From Caballeronia humi (lineage in GTDB: Bacteria; Pseudomonadota; Gammaproteobacteria; Burkholderiales; Burkholderiaceae): DNA of 64,000 nt. Under the pieces are notes generated by a model. That model had not been told where the DNA came from. It saw only the letters and a program-made list of their open reading frames with translations, and did no database searches. Made by a program: the position numbers and the translations under genes. The DNA lies in contig NZ_FCNW02000030.1 of NCBI RefSeq assembly GCF_001544475.1, positions 1 through 64,000 of the forward strand, read 5' to 3'. Shown here one piece after another: positions 55,392 to 63,543 of this stretch. Numbering within the stretch: the first letter of the stretch is position 1; each line of letters begins with the position of its first letter.

Positions 55392-56522
55392 ATGAAGATC
55401 AAGGCAGCCGTTCTGCACGAAATGGGGGCAGCGACGCCCTATGCCGATACACGCCCCTTGCACATCGAAGAGATCGAACTGGCGCCGCCCGGCCGCGACG
55501 AAGTGTTGATCAAGGTCGCGGCGGCCGGTCTCTGTCACTCCGATTTGTCCGTCATCAACGGCGACCGGCCCCGTCCGATGCCGATGGCGCTCGGACACGA
55601 GGCGTCGGGCGTCGTCGAGCAACTAGGGCAGGGGGTCACCGATCTTCAGATCGGCGATCACGTGGTCGTCGTGTTCGTGCCGAGTTGCGGACACTGCGCG
55701 CCGTGTGCCGAAGGGCGGCCGGCGTTGTGCGAACCGGGCGCGGCGGCGAACGGTGCCGGGACGCTGCTCTCCGGCGCACGGCGTCTCACACGCGGCGGCG
55801 GCGAGGCGTTGAACCATCACCTCGGTTGCTCCGTGTTCGCCGAGTACGCGACCGTGTCGCGCCGCTCGGTCGTGAAGATCAGTCGCGACGTTCCGCTCGA
55901 CGAAGCCGCGCTCTTCGGCTGCGCCGTGCTTACCGGCGTCGGCGCGGTTGTCAATACGGCGCAGGTGCGCGCGGGCGCATCGGTGGCGGTAATCGGGCTG
56001 GGCGGCGTCGGGCTGGCCGCGCTTCTCGGCGCGCATGCGGCGGGCGCGCGGCAGATCATCGCGATCGACCTCGCCGACGACAAGCTGGAGCAGGCCCGCG
56101 CGCTCGGCGCGACGCACACGGTCAACGCGGGTCAGGACGATGCGTTCGAGCAGATTCGCGCGCTGAGCGCGGGCGGCGTCGAATTCGCGTTCGAATTCGC
56201 CGGCTCGATCCGCGCGCTGGATCTGGCGTATCGCATCACGCGTCGCGGCGGGATGACCGTCACGGCGGGCCTGCCGCCATCGACCGCGCTCTGGCCGTTG
56301 CCTGCCGTGAGTCTCGTCGCCGAAGAGCGCACGGTGAAGGGGAGTTACATCGGTACGTGCGTGCCGTCGCGGGACATCCCGCGTTACGTCGATCTGTACG
56401 CGCAGGGCCGGTTGCCGGTGAACAAGCTGCTGACGGGACGCCTTAAGCTCGACGAGATCAATCGCGGTTTCGACCTGCTGCACGAAGGCCGTGCGATCCG
56501 GCAAGTGGTGGTATTCGATTGA
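55392..56522 (+). CDS. Zinc-dependent alcohol dehydrogenase (MDR)
   Basis: This 376-residue medium-chain dehydrogenase has LCHSDLSVINGDRPRPMPMALGHEASG (catalytic zinc), a structural-zinc loop CGHCAPCAEGRPALC and the NAD fold VIGLGGVGLAALLGAHAAGA. It resembles class III/aryl-type alcohol dehydrogenases. ATG 55392 is the natural start; an open frame upstream adds nonsense residues. A 71-residue unknown gene is convergent with it. Substrate not assigned. Confidence 0.88.
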   Translation: MKIKAAVLHEMGAATPYADTRPLHIEEIELAPPGRDEVLIKVAAAGLCHSDLSVINGDRPRPMPMALGHEASGVVEQLGQGVTDLQIGDHVVVVFVPSCGHCAPCAEGRPALCEPGAAANGAGTLLSGARRLTRGGGEALNHHLGCSVFAEYATVSRRSVVKISRDVPLDEAALFGCAVLTGVGAVVNTAQVRAGASVAVIGLGGVGLAALLGAHAAGARQIIAIDLADDKLEQARALGATHTVNAGQDDAFEQIRALSAGGVEFAFEFAGSIRALDLAYRITRRGGMTVTAGLPPSTALWPLPAVSLVAEERTVKGSYIGTCVPSRDIPRYVDLYAQGRLPVNKLLTGRLKLDEINRGFDLLHEGRAIRQVVVFD

Positions 56523-56526
56523 AGCC

Positions 56527-56742
56527 TCAAGCCGCCCGCCTGGACCGATCGTCGATCCATAGACGCGCCCATCGGGACGCGTAGGCAATCGCATGATCGG
56601 GGTCGAAGAAGTAGTCGAGGTCGTCGAAGGTATAGGAACGACCATGCGGCGACGTCCCGTTCCCGATGGTCAGGTTGGCGGCATACAATCCGCTCGGCAA
56701 CGCCTCTGCTGACGGCTCGACTTCGTATCCTTTATATCGCAT
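56527..56742 (-). CDS. Small hypothetical protein
   Basis: This 71-residue protein starts MRYKGYEVEPSAEALPSG and contains YTFDDLDYFFDPDHAIAYASRWARLWID. The acidic aromatic core and length resemble small unnamed Burkholderia proteins. ATG at 56742 is chosen since upstream residues to 56934 run through the neighbouring hairpin. It stands convergent to the alcohol dehydrogenase gene. Function unknown. Confidence 0.6.
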   Translation of the reverse strand: MRYKGYEVEPSAEALPSGLYAANLTIGNGTSPHGRSYTFDDLDYFFDPDHAIAYASRWARLWIDDRSRRAA

Positions 56743-56891
56743 GTGCTTATGACCTGAAATGCTGTTTGCGAGCGACATTGCCCGCTGCGTTTTCAGGCTA
56801 GTGCGTCGAGTGCGCAACATGAACCAATGGATTGGGCTAAGCAAATCAGAAGCGGGATCAGTACGACATGAGCCGGCGGCTTTGAAGCGTG

Positions 56892-56920
56892 CGAAACGGT
56901 GGCTCGAAGCCACCGTTTCG
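56892..56920 (-). terminator. Terminator of the isomerase-like gene
   Basis: A perfect 13-bp stem (CGAAACGGTGGCT / AGCCACCGTTTCG) with a 3-nt loop lies 11 nt beyond the stop of the minus-strand gene ending at 56931. Confidence 0.75.
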
Positions 56921-56930
56921 ATTACCGTGC

Positions 56931-57218
56931 TCAATGTCCGATCAACGTGCCGAGCGGCGCGAGCGGAACGATCGGATAGAGCTCGAAGGTCAGCAGATTA
57001 TCGACACCGAGCGGCAGCGCCTTGAGCAGACGATCTGCTTCATCGACGGAATCGACGCTCATCAGGAAGATGACGCCGACACCGTTTTCCCGCATCCAGA
57101 ACTGTTCCATCTTGCCATCGAGATAGAACTGCAAGGTGGCGGGGACTTCGGTGGGCATGTAGTGCGCGAGCTGTTCCGGCGTAAGCGGAATCAGCGAACC
57201 AACGGCCATGACTTTCAT
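56931..57218 (-). CDS. Muconolactone-isomerase/YciI-like small protein
   Basis: This 95-residue dimeric alpha-beta-barrel-type protein reads VMAVGSLIPLTPEQLAHYMPTEVPATLQFYLDGKMEQFW, with VGVIFLMSVDSVDEADRLLKALPL in its second half, as in muconolactone delta-isomerase-like families. It lies 17 nt downstream of the NmrA-like oxidoreductase gene and probably forms an operon with it. True isomerase activity cannot be inferred. Confidence 0.72.
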   Translation of the reverse strand: MKVMAVGSLIPLTPEQLAHYMPTEVPATLQFYLDGKMEQFWMRENGVGVIFLMSVDSVDEADRLLKALPLGVDNLLTFELYPIVPLAPLGTLIGH

Positions 57219-57235
57219 GATTTTTCCTTGATCGA

Positions 57236-58123
57236 TTAGACGGCTTGCGGATTCAACCGGTCCGCATGGGCGCGCGCGAACTCCTTGACGCTCATCGGTT
57301 TCTTGCCCGTAATCCGCTCGACGTTGTCGTTCATGCCTGACATCACGCCGCGCTGGTAGTCATCCATCGCCGCGACGAGGTGTTCGACGATATACGCGGG
57401 CACGCCCACCGATTCCATCGATTGGCGGTATTCATCGATCGAGATGTCTTCGAAGACGATCTCGCGGCCGAGCGCTTCGCTCAGTTCCGACGCCATCTGC
57501 TCGTGGTCCATTTCGACCGGCCCGAAGAGCGGATAAGTCTGTCCGATATGCCCGCTGGGGTCTTTCAGCAGCGCGGCAATGACGCGGCCCTGATCTTCCG
57601 CGCCAATCGCGGCATGGCGGCCTTTGCCGACCGGCAGGCGCAGGACGCCTTTATCGAGGAAAGTCGGCAGTTGCCACGGGTAGAAGAGCCATTCGAGGAA
57701 ATACGTCGGACGCAGATGGATGACGTTGAGTCCCGACGCGCTGAGCAGCTGCTCGGCAACGTAATGATCCTTCGACGACGGACTCTTCGACGTCCGGCTG
57801 GCCGAGCGTTGCGACAGGTTGACGATGGTTTCGACGCCGGCTTCCCGTGCGGCCTGGGCGAAGTAGGCGGTGGCGGTGATGAGGCCGGGCGCGACGGGGT
57901 AGACGAGGTACGCGGCATCGACGCCTTCCATCGCGGCGCGAATCTCGTCGACGTTCTGCAGATCGCCCACGACGATTTCGGCGCCGAGCTTTTGCAGCGC
58001 GTCCGACCGGTCGTCGATGCGGCGCACGAGGGCGCGCACATGCAGTCCGGCATCGATGGATTCCTTGACGGCGGCGCGGCCGGTGTCGCCCGTTGCTCCG
58101 GTAATCAGTACTTTGCGGCTCAT
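57236..58123 (-). CDS. NmrA/SDR-a-type NAD(P)-binding oxidoreductase
   Basis: This 295-residue atypical SDR of the NmrA/quinone-oxidoreductase-2 type has the cofactor motif LITGATGDTGRAAVKESIDAG and the ALVRR specificity position. It lacks the classical YxxxK. Members act as redox sensors or NADPH-dependent reductases. The ATG at 58123 has AAGGA at proper distance; the open frame to 58159 is less likely. The following 280 bp upstream hold no gene. Confidence 0.85.
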   Translation of the reverse strand: MSRKVLITGATGDTGRAAVKESIDAGLHVRALVRRIDDRSDALQKLGAEIVVGDLQNVDEIRAAMEGVDAAYLVYPVAPGLITATAYFAQAAREAGVETIVNLSQRSASRTSKSPSSKDHYVAEQLLSASGLNVIHLRPTYFLEWLFYPWQLPTFLDKGVLRLPVGKGRHAAIGAEDQGRVIAALLKDPSGHIGQTYPLFGPVEMDHEQMASELSEALGREIVFEDISIDEYRQSMESVGVPAYIVEHLVAAMDDYQRGVMSGMNDNVERITGKKPMSVKEFARAHADRLNPQAV

Positions 58124-58399
58124 GATGATCATCCTTGAAAGTGAGAGGGTTGCTTGCATTTCAAATCAGCTGCTTCGCATGTGATGCGAACCGTGAGGTG
58201 CCTGTTTGAGAGAGCACGTCGCTGCTGTGAATGAAGAATGAGGCCAATCGCAGAGCCGCGGTAGCCATTGGATTTCGCTAACTTCTATGCCGGGCCAGCA
58301 TCAATGAGAAAGGCGCGGTGAATCCACGCGCGTGCTGACGTTGAGAAATGCGAAGAGGATTTGATGCCCAATGAAGCGCATCAAACGTTTAAAGCAACT

Positions 58400-58738
58400 T
58401 CAGGGCTTGGATGAAGCCCCATCGAAAGGCCCGTCAAGCAACTGTGGCGACACAGTCTTGAGCACGTGAACGAGCTGATGAATGCAATGCCGCGCCTCGT
58501 CGGGCGCATTGGCATCGAGCACATCGATGAGATTCACGAGCACGCCGAGAAACGCGTCCGAAAGAGGCATCGCGCGAGCGCGCGTATGCAGATAGCTGCT
58601 ATGCCCAAAGACCTGCTGAATGAAATCGCGTTGCCGCAATAGAAACTCGGCATCGGATACAGGATCGGTAAGCGCAAGCAATGTCGCTTCACCGAGCGGT
58701 CCAATAGGGATCTGGATGTGGGTACGGGAAGAGGGCAT
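58400..58738 (-). CDS. Hypothetical protein
   Basis: This protein of about 112 residues starts MPSSRTHIQIPIGPLG, with a helical, leucine-rich second half (DAFLGVLVNLIDVLDANAPDEARHCIHQLVHVLKTV). No signal or membrane segment. I do not recognise the family. Alternative start at 58780. It is divergent from the Crp/Fnr fusion gene, about 180 nt away. Confidence 0.5.
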   Translation of the reverse strand: MPSSRTHIQIPIGPLGEATLLALTDPVSDAEFLLRQRDFIQQVFGHSSYLHTRARAMPLSDAFLGVLVNLIDVLDANAPDEARHCIHQLVHVLKTVSPQLLDGPFDGASSKP

Positions 58739-58882
58739 GCGGCGGTTCTCCAATAACAACGAGCGCCGCACCGATGCCAATGGTCATAGCACGCCATCGC
58801 AACTCCGATGGCGTATTCTATTAGCGACACAACAAAAGACAGATACCCAAGCGCTTACATCCTGCTGCGGAGCGATTCGGAT

Positions 58883-58898
58883 GTCAAATGAATTTGAC
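58883..58898. promoter_or_regulatory. Crp/Fnr-like palindrome before the fusion regulator gene
   Basis: GTCAAAT-GA-ATTTGAC has perfect 7-bp arms and ends 18 nt before the ATG at 58917. It looks like a Crp/Fnr-family operator used for autoregulation. Confidence 0.55.
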
Positions 58899-58916
58899 GC
58901 CCGGAGGTGTTAGATC

Positions 58917-59939
58917 ATGGAACAGAACTGGGACGCACTCTTCGACGAACTGAAAGCGCTGGGCCGCTTTCGAAGCGATGCACAACTTGCGCATTATCTG
59001 GGCCTGACTCGCGCGCAGGTCTCCGCCTGGCGCTGCGGCAAGACCAGGCTCGGCACGCTCACCAAGATCAAGATCCTGGACGCCCTCGGTCACGACAGCG
59101 TCCGTTCGATGATGACGAGCCTCTTTCCTGAACAGGGACGCGACGAAGCCATCGAGTTGCACAGAACGCTCGTGGCGCGCGTAGGCACCAAGGAGATCGT
59201 CAGCGAACCTGCGACCGAAGGCCCTGACGATGCACCCAGCGATGCATCCTCGGCCAACCTGCTTCTCGCGCGCCTTCCCGTAACGGTGCGCGAGCGGATC
59301 ACGCCGCATCTTTCGACCGTCTCGCTGCCGCTCGGCAAAGTGCTCTACGAACCCGGCGATCGCCTGAGCCACGTCTATCTGCCGACCACCGCGATCATCT
59401 CGATGCTTTACGTGATGGAGAACGGCGCATCGGCGGAAATTGCGATGGTCGGCAAGGAAGGCCTGCTCGGCGTCGCGTTGTTCACTGGCGGCGAAACCGT
59501 GCCGAATCGCGCGCTCGTGCAAAGCGAAGGCGAAGCGCTGCGTCTCGCCAGCGACGTCGTGAAGGAGGAATTCGCGCGCGGCGGCGCGATTCAGCATCTC
59601 TTTCTGCGCTATATCCAGGCGCTCATCACGCAGATGGCGCAAACCGCCGTGTGCAATCGTCACCATTCGATCGGACAGCAGTTCTGCCGATGGCTGTTGC
59701 TGAGTCTCGATCGTCTCGAATCCAGCGACATCCGGATGACGCAGGAGCTCATTGCGAACATGCTCGGCGTGCGGCGCGCCGGTGTCACCGAAGCTGCCCG
59801 GCAGTTGCAGCGCATCGGAGCGATCCGGTATAACCGCGGCCTCATCTCGGTCGTGAACCGGCGCGCGGTCGAAGCACAGGTCTGCGAGTGCTATCACGTC
59901 GTCAAAAGCGAAGAGGAGCGGCTCTTTCGCGTAGGATGA
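58917..59939 (+). CDS. Crp/Fnr regulator with an extra N-terminal Cro-like helix-turn-helix
   Basis: This 340-residue regulator has a lambda-repressor-like segment at residues 1-65 (RSDAQLAHYLGLTRAQVSAWRCGKTRLGTL). A cyclic-nucleotide-binding-type fold follows at about 120-235 (LGKVLYEPGDRLSHVYLPTTAIISML) and a Crp-type winged helix at about 275-325 (TQELIANMLGVRRAGVTEAARQLQ). No Fnr-type cysteine cluster is seen. CGGAGGTG precedes the start. A Crp/Fnr palindrome in the leader suggests self-control. Two DNA-binding domains in one chain are uncommon. Confidence 0.85.
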   Translation: MEQNWDALFDELKALGRFRSDAQLAHYLGLTRAQVSAWRCGKTRLGTLTKIKILDALGHDSVRSMMTSLFPEQGRDEAIELHRTLVARVGTKEIVSEPATEGPDDAPSDASSANLLLARLPVTVRERITPHLSTVSLPLGKVLYEPGDRLSHVYLPTTAIISMLYVMENGASAEIAMVGKEGLLGVALFTGGETVPNRALVQSEGEALRLASDVVKEEFARGGAIQHLFLRYIQALITQMAQTAVCNRHHSIGQQFCRWLLLSLDRLESSDIRMTQELIANMLGVRRAGVTEAARQLQRIGAIRYNRGLISVVNRRAVEAQVCECYHVVKSEEERLFRVG

Positions 59940-60062
59940 GGCGGCGGGTACGAACCCTGCGTCTCGCTCGTTTCCTCGATTCGGACGCGCGACGCTCACG
60001 TTTACCCCCGAGCAGCCCGCTACCGTACAGAGAAAATCGTCGATTCATGTGACGCTATGGGT

Positions 60063-60082
60063 TCGACGTCGACGTCGACGTC
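60063..60082. repeat. TCGACG tandem triplet
   Basis: Three tandem TCGACG units, self-complementary when joined, lie 24 nt before the start of a small gene. Possible regulatory or chance repeat. Confidence 0.4.
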
Positions 60083-60105
60083 ATGCAGATGCAATAAGGA
60101 AGGAC

Positions 60106-60360
60106 ATGAAGCGTAACGGTGAGCACTCTTTGCGGGAACAGATTCACAAGTGGGTAGTCGATCGCGGGACCGGTAACTGGCAGATCGCCAGGTTTGGCCG
60201 CACGCAGTTCACCCGAAGCCGATACGTGTACGTCGCTTGCCCGGGCATCGGCACGCCGCTCGGAATGTTCTTCTTCCGGCACAAGGATGGCACGTGGCGC
60301 GTTTATCCACCGCTTTCAAGCCTGCCGAGCTTCAGCTATTCCAAGGCGTCGGTCGAGTAA
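60106..60360 (+). CDS. Small hypothetical protein
   Basis: This 84-residue basic and aromatic protein has HKWVVDRGTGNWQIARFGRTQF and FFFRHKDGTWRVYPPL. No signal or membrane segment is evident. AAGGAAGG just upstream supports the ATG at 60106. It is followed after 75 nt by another small gene on the same strand. Family not recognised. Confidence 0.6.
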   Translation: MKRNGEHSLREQIHKWVVDRGTGNWQIARFGRTQFTRSRYVYVACPGIGTPLGMFFFRHKDGTWRVYPPLSSLPSFSYSKASVE

Positions 60361-60435
60361 TGCTCTCGTGCTTCCATGCGTGTCGCGCAGCATGCCTCGA
60401 GCCTCTTTAGCACGCCGCTGCATAAGGAGAGGCCC

Positions 60436-60678
60436 ATGCGAAGGCAGTTGCTCGTCCGTGCGACGGAGTGGATCGGCGATGCGCAATACGTCGCCGAATA
60501 TGAAGTCGAGAGTGGAAATCTTTGCATCTCGGTCGATGGCGTGACGATTCACGACCTCGATCCGCCCGATTCGTGGGTCGCCATTGCGTCGGTGGCGACC
60601 GCGAGCGAATGGGGCACGCGCCCTGACGCGATCGACCTGCAAAGGCTTTTGTCCGATGCACGCTTCCAGACAACTTGA
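60436..60678 (+). CDS. Small hypothetical protein
   Basis: This 80-residue protein starts MRRQLLVRATEWIGDAQYVAEYEVESG and looks like a small beta-rich domain. AAGGAG stands 7 nt before the ATG. Its stop lies 2 nt before the next candidate start. Family not recognised. Confidence 0.55.
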   Translation: MRRQLLVRATEWIGDAQYVAEYEVESGNLCISVDGVTIHDLDPPDSWVAIASVATASEWGTRPDAIDLQRLLSDARFQTT

Positions 60679-60680
60679 TC

Positions 60681-60980
60681 ATGACGCACCCGGTACATAA
60701 TCATCGACAGCCGCCGGCCGTTGCCTCAGGCCGCGCCGGGCATGCGCCGCCGCATTCGATACACCGCCGGACGCTGCGAGCGCCGCGCCGTCCCGGCGAG
60801 CGGCATCGGCTGCTGCGCAAGGTCATCGACGCGATGGAAACGTCGTGCGCGTACTATTCGTCGCCTGTGTTCTGCACGGGCTTCACGTATAGCGGACGTC
60901 CGGTGCGCACGCTGCCTCTCTCGACGGGCGCGACCTGCTGTTCGGCGTGTCAGGCCCGCTTCGCTCGTCATTCACGCTAG
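60681..60980 (+). CDS. Doubtful small open frame with cysteine-rich end
   Basis: This 99-residue frame is His/Arg/Pro-rich at the start (MTHPVHNHRQPP) and has Cys clusters near the end (CAYYSSPVFCTG, CCSACQARF). The tight spacing to the previous gene favours a real gene. The composition, with many arginines in high-GC DNA, argues against it. Confidence 0.25.
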   Translation: MTHPVHNHRQPPAVASGRAGHAPPHSIHRRTLRAPRRPGERHRLLRKVIDAMETSCAYYSSPVFCTGFTYSGRPVRTLPLSTGATCCSACQARFARHSR

Positions 60981-60984
60981 CGCC

Positions 60985-61818
60985 TCATCCTTCCAGCGTC
61001 TCATGCACCGCCTGCGCGCCCCGCTTCCAGTAAGCCGACGCGCGAATCCGTCGCTTGTCGATCCCTCGCTCGACGCAAAGCAACTGACGCACCGCGCGCA
61101 TGAGCGTTGCTTCGCCGGCGGCCCAGATATATCCCTCGCCGTCCGGCAGATAGATTTCCCTTAACGCCAGCAGCAGCGCTCCGCCGTCCGGATGCACTGC
61201 GTCATCGCGATAACGCCACTCCGCGTAGAGATCGGCGCGCGTATCGAATTCGATGCGCGCCGATGCGTCAGCGACTTCGATCAGCGTCGCCGCGCGCGTG
61301 CCGGCCGGCAGTTCCTCCAGACGCCGCGCGATGGCGGGCAGCGCAGTTTCGTCGCCGATGAACAGATGCCAGTCGAAATGCGCCGGAATAACGAACGACC
61401 CGCGCGGCCCGCCGATCCCGAGAAACTGACCAGGCGCGGCCTGCGCCGCCCACGCGGTCGCGGGGCCGGCTTCGTGCAGCGCGAATTCGATGTCCAGTTC
61501 GCGCGCATCGCGATCGAAACGGCGCGGCGTGAAATCGCGCGCGACGGGGCGCGGTTTCGCGGGATCGAACACAGGGCCGTCGGGGCCCGCGACCGGTACC
61601 GTGGGCTTGAGCGCGCCCGGTTCGGGGAAAAACACCTTCACGTGATCGTCGAACGAGGCGGATTCGAAGTCTTCCAAAGCGTCGCCGGTGAGCGTGATGC
61701 TCACGAAGTTCGGCGTGAGCGGCTGCACGCGCTTTACTTCGAGCAGGCGGAACTTGAGCGCGTGGCGCACGCGCGTGACTTCGAGGTCGGGTCGGGTTTG
61801 CAGGATGTCGTCGTTCAT
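60985..61818 (-). CDS. Siderophore-interacting (ferric reductase, NfeF/ViuB-like) protein
   Basis: This 277-residue SIP-family flavoprotein has an N-terminal FAD-binding beta-barrel (RRFDRDARELDIEFALHE, the RxYT-like FAD motif region) and a C-terminal NAD(P)-like domain with WAAGEATLMRAVRQLL. Such proteins reduce ferric siderophores. It follows a PadR gene with a His-rich N-terminus 7 nt upstream, as in the nickel/iron NfeF-NfeR system of E. coli (YqjH-YqjI). So it is probably the repressor's target. Confidence 0.88.
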   Translation of the reverse strand: MNDDILQTRPDLEVTRVRHALKFRLLEVKRVQPLTPNFVSITLTGDALEDFESASFDDHVKVFFPEPGALKPTVPVAGPDGPVFDPAKPRPVARDFTPRRFDRDARELDIEFALHEAGPATAWAAQAAPGQFLGIGGPRGSFVIPAHFDWHLFIGDETALPAIARRLEELPAGTRAATLIEVADASARIEFDTRADLYAEWRYRDDAVHPDGGALLLALREIYLPDGEGYIWAAGEATLMRAVRQLLCVERGIDKRRIRASAYWKRGAQAVHETLEG

Positions 61819-61825
61819 CGTTGGC

Positions 61826-62533
61826 TCATTCCTTGTCGCGGGCCGGGCCCTGTTCGATTTCGGCGGTTGCGCGCGCGAGGATCGCGGCGATGCGGCGCTG
61901 CTCGTCGTGCGGGGCATCGGTGCGCAAGAGCAGGGCGCGCTTGAGCGCCCGGCGCGCGGTGGTCAGCTCCGGGACCCAGCCGCCTTCGCTGGCGGTGTCG
62001 TCGGCTTCTTCGCCAGCGAACGCGCGGCGCACCGAATCCATCTTGCGGGCGAAGTGCGTCAGCTTGGCGAGCATCAGGTCGACGCGTTCGCGGTTCGCGG
62101 CCAGATACTCGCGCCCGGCGTCGGAGAGCGCGTAGCGCTTGCGGTTGCCCTCCAGTTCGACCGTGGTGTGGCCGAGCTCTTCGAGATACGTGAGCGCGGG
62201 GTAGACCATGCCGGGACTCGGCGCGTAGAAACCGTTCGAGCGGTCGGCCAGCGCCTTGATGAGCTCGTAGCCGTGACGCGGCTGGTCGGCCAGCAGGGCG
62301 AGCAACAGCAATTGCAGGTCGTCGGAGGTGAACTTGCGGGCGCGCGGCATGCCGCCTTCGCCACCGAATTCCCCGCGGCCGCCGGGGTTGCCGGGGCCGT
62401 CGAAAAAGCGTCCGCCGCCGCCGTGACCGCGATGGCGGCCGATGCCGAGTTGAGAAAAGCGTTCAGCCAGCTCGTGCCGGCGCAAATGCGCGGCAAAGGC
62501 TTCGCCGCAGTGGTGCAGAAAATGGTGTCTCAT
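61826..62533 (-). CDS. PadR-family regulator with His/Gly-rich N-terminus (NfeR-like)
   Basis: This 235-residue regulator has a His/Gly-rich N-terminal tail at residues 1-60 (MRHHFLHHCGEAF, GRHRGHGGGGRFF). It is followed by a PadR winged helix (DDLQLLLLALLADQPRHGYELIKAL, then GMVYPALTYLEELG) and a C-terminal coiled coil. In E. coli YqjI the His-rich tail senses nickel and the protein represses the neighbouring ferric reductase. Same layout here. A direct repeat 30-50 nt upstream of its start is the likely operator. Confidence 0.87.
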   Translation of the reverse strand: MRHHFLHHCGEAFAAHLRRHELAERFSQLGIGRHRGHGGGGRFFDGPGNPGGRGEFGGEGGMPRARKFTSDDLQLLLLALLADQPRHGYELIKALADRSNGFYAPSPGMVYPALTYLEELGHTTVELEGNRKRYALSDAGREYLAANRERVDLMLAKLTHFARKMDSVRRAFAGEEADDTASEGGWVPELTTARRALKRALLLRTDAPHDEQRRIAAILARATAEIEQGPARDKE

Positions 62534-62562
62534 CGATAGCTCCGAAATGAATGTCGTAAAAC

Positions 62563-62586
62563 ATATCTTAAGTTATATATCTTAAG
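62563..62586. promoter_or_regulatory. Direct repeat, candidate PadR operator
   Basis: ATATCTTAAG occurs twice with a 14-bp period (62563 and 62577). Each copy contains the palindrome CTTAAG. It lies 30 nt upstream of the PadR start in AT-rich sequence. Confidence 0.6.
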
Positions 62587-62680
62587 AGCGCCTGTCAAGG
62601 AGCTTTGATGTTTCGGTTTCTTACGGAGGTGGCCTTCTGACGCGTTACGATCTCAAAAACCCAACACGGACCCAAGCCCC

Positions 62681-63532
62681 ATGCCCATTACCGGTACGAC
62701 ACGCGTTTTCTTGATCGCAGGCGACCCCGTCGCGCAGGTACGCGCGCCCGAAATCTACAATCACCTCTTCGAGCGGCACGGAATCGATGCCGTTCTCGTG
62801 CCGGTGAAAGTCCCGCCCGCGCGCCTCGCCGATTTCGTGCGAAACGCATTCGGCGCGGAGAACGTCGGCGGGATGTGGGTGACGATCCCGCACAAGGCCG
62901 CGATGATGGCCCTGATGGACCGCTGCGATCCCGTCGCGCAACTCGCGGGCGCCGTCAACGCGGTGCGTCGCGCTGACGACGGCGCAATCGAAGGCGCGCT
63001 GTTCGACGGCATCGGCTTCGTGAAAGGGCTGGACCATTTCGGCATTCCGCTGGAAGGCCGGCGCGTACTGGTGATCGGTGCCGGAGGAGGAGGGCAGGCG
63101 GTCGCGGCGGCGCTGGCGCTGCGCGGCGTCGGCGAACTGGCGATCTACAACCGGAGCACGGATCGCGCGGCCGACCTGTGTGCGCGACTGGCCGCGGCAT
63201 CGGGCGGCGTGACCAAGGTAGCGGCGAGCCCCGATCCGGCGGGCTACGACCTGATCGTCAACTGCACGTCGCAAGGACTGAAGCAGGACGACCCGCTGCC
63301 CTTCGATCCGAAGCGCGTGGACGCGGGCGCTGCGGTCGAGGACATCATCATGACGCGCGAGCCCACGCCGTTGCTCAAGGCATGCGCGGAACTCGGCATT
63401 TCCGCTCACGCGGGATTCGAGATGCTGGTGCAGCAGATTCCCGAGTATCTGCGCTTCTTCGGCATGCCGGAGCTTGCGCGGACGCTGCAGGACGACACGT
63501 CGGAAGTGCGTGCTTTGCTCTATCCGAAGTAA
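62681..63532 (+). CDS. Shikimate dehydrogenase-like protein, divergent substrate motif
   Basis: This 283-residue AroE/YdiB-type fold has the NAD(P) loop VIGAGGGGQAVAAALALRG and the catalytic block WVTIPHKAAMM with the conserved lysine. AroE normally has a SxS motif after the first strand; here the segment is IAGDPVAQVRAPEIYN, so the shikimate-carboxylate contacts are changed. Probably an AroE-like oxidoreductase acting on another alicyclic acid or quinate-like compound. Convergent with the following gene. Confidence 0.82.
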   Translation: MPITGTTRVFLIAGDPVAQVRAPEIYNHLFERHGIDAVLVPVKVPPARLADFVRNAFGAENVGGMWVTIPHKAAMMALMDRCDPVAQLAGAVNAVRRADDGAIEGALFDGIGFVKGLDHFGIPLEGRRVLVIGAGGGGQAVAAALALRGVGELAIYNRSTDRAADLCARLAAASGGVTKVAASPDPAGYDLIVNCTSQGLKQDDPLPFDPKRVDAGAAVEDIIMTREPTPLLKACAELGISAHAGFEMLVQQIPEYLRFFGMPELARTLQDDTSEVRALLYPK

Positions 63533-63543
63533 CGCGGGCTTGG

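Noticed and set aside
55106-55402. Minus-strand frame in the gap before the alcohol dehydrogenase gene
   Set aside because: It has no family pattern, crosses the dehydrogenase start and has no ribosome-binding site.
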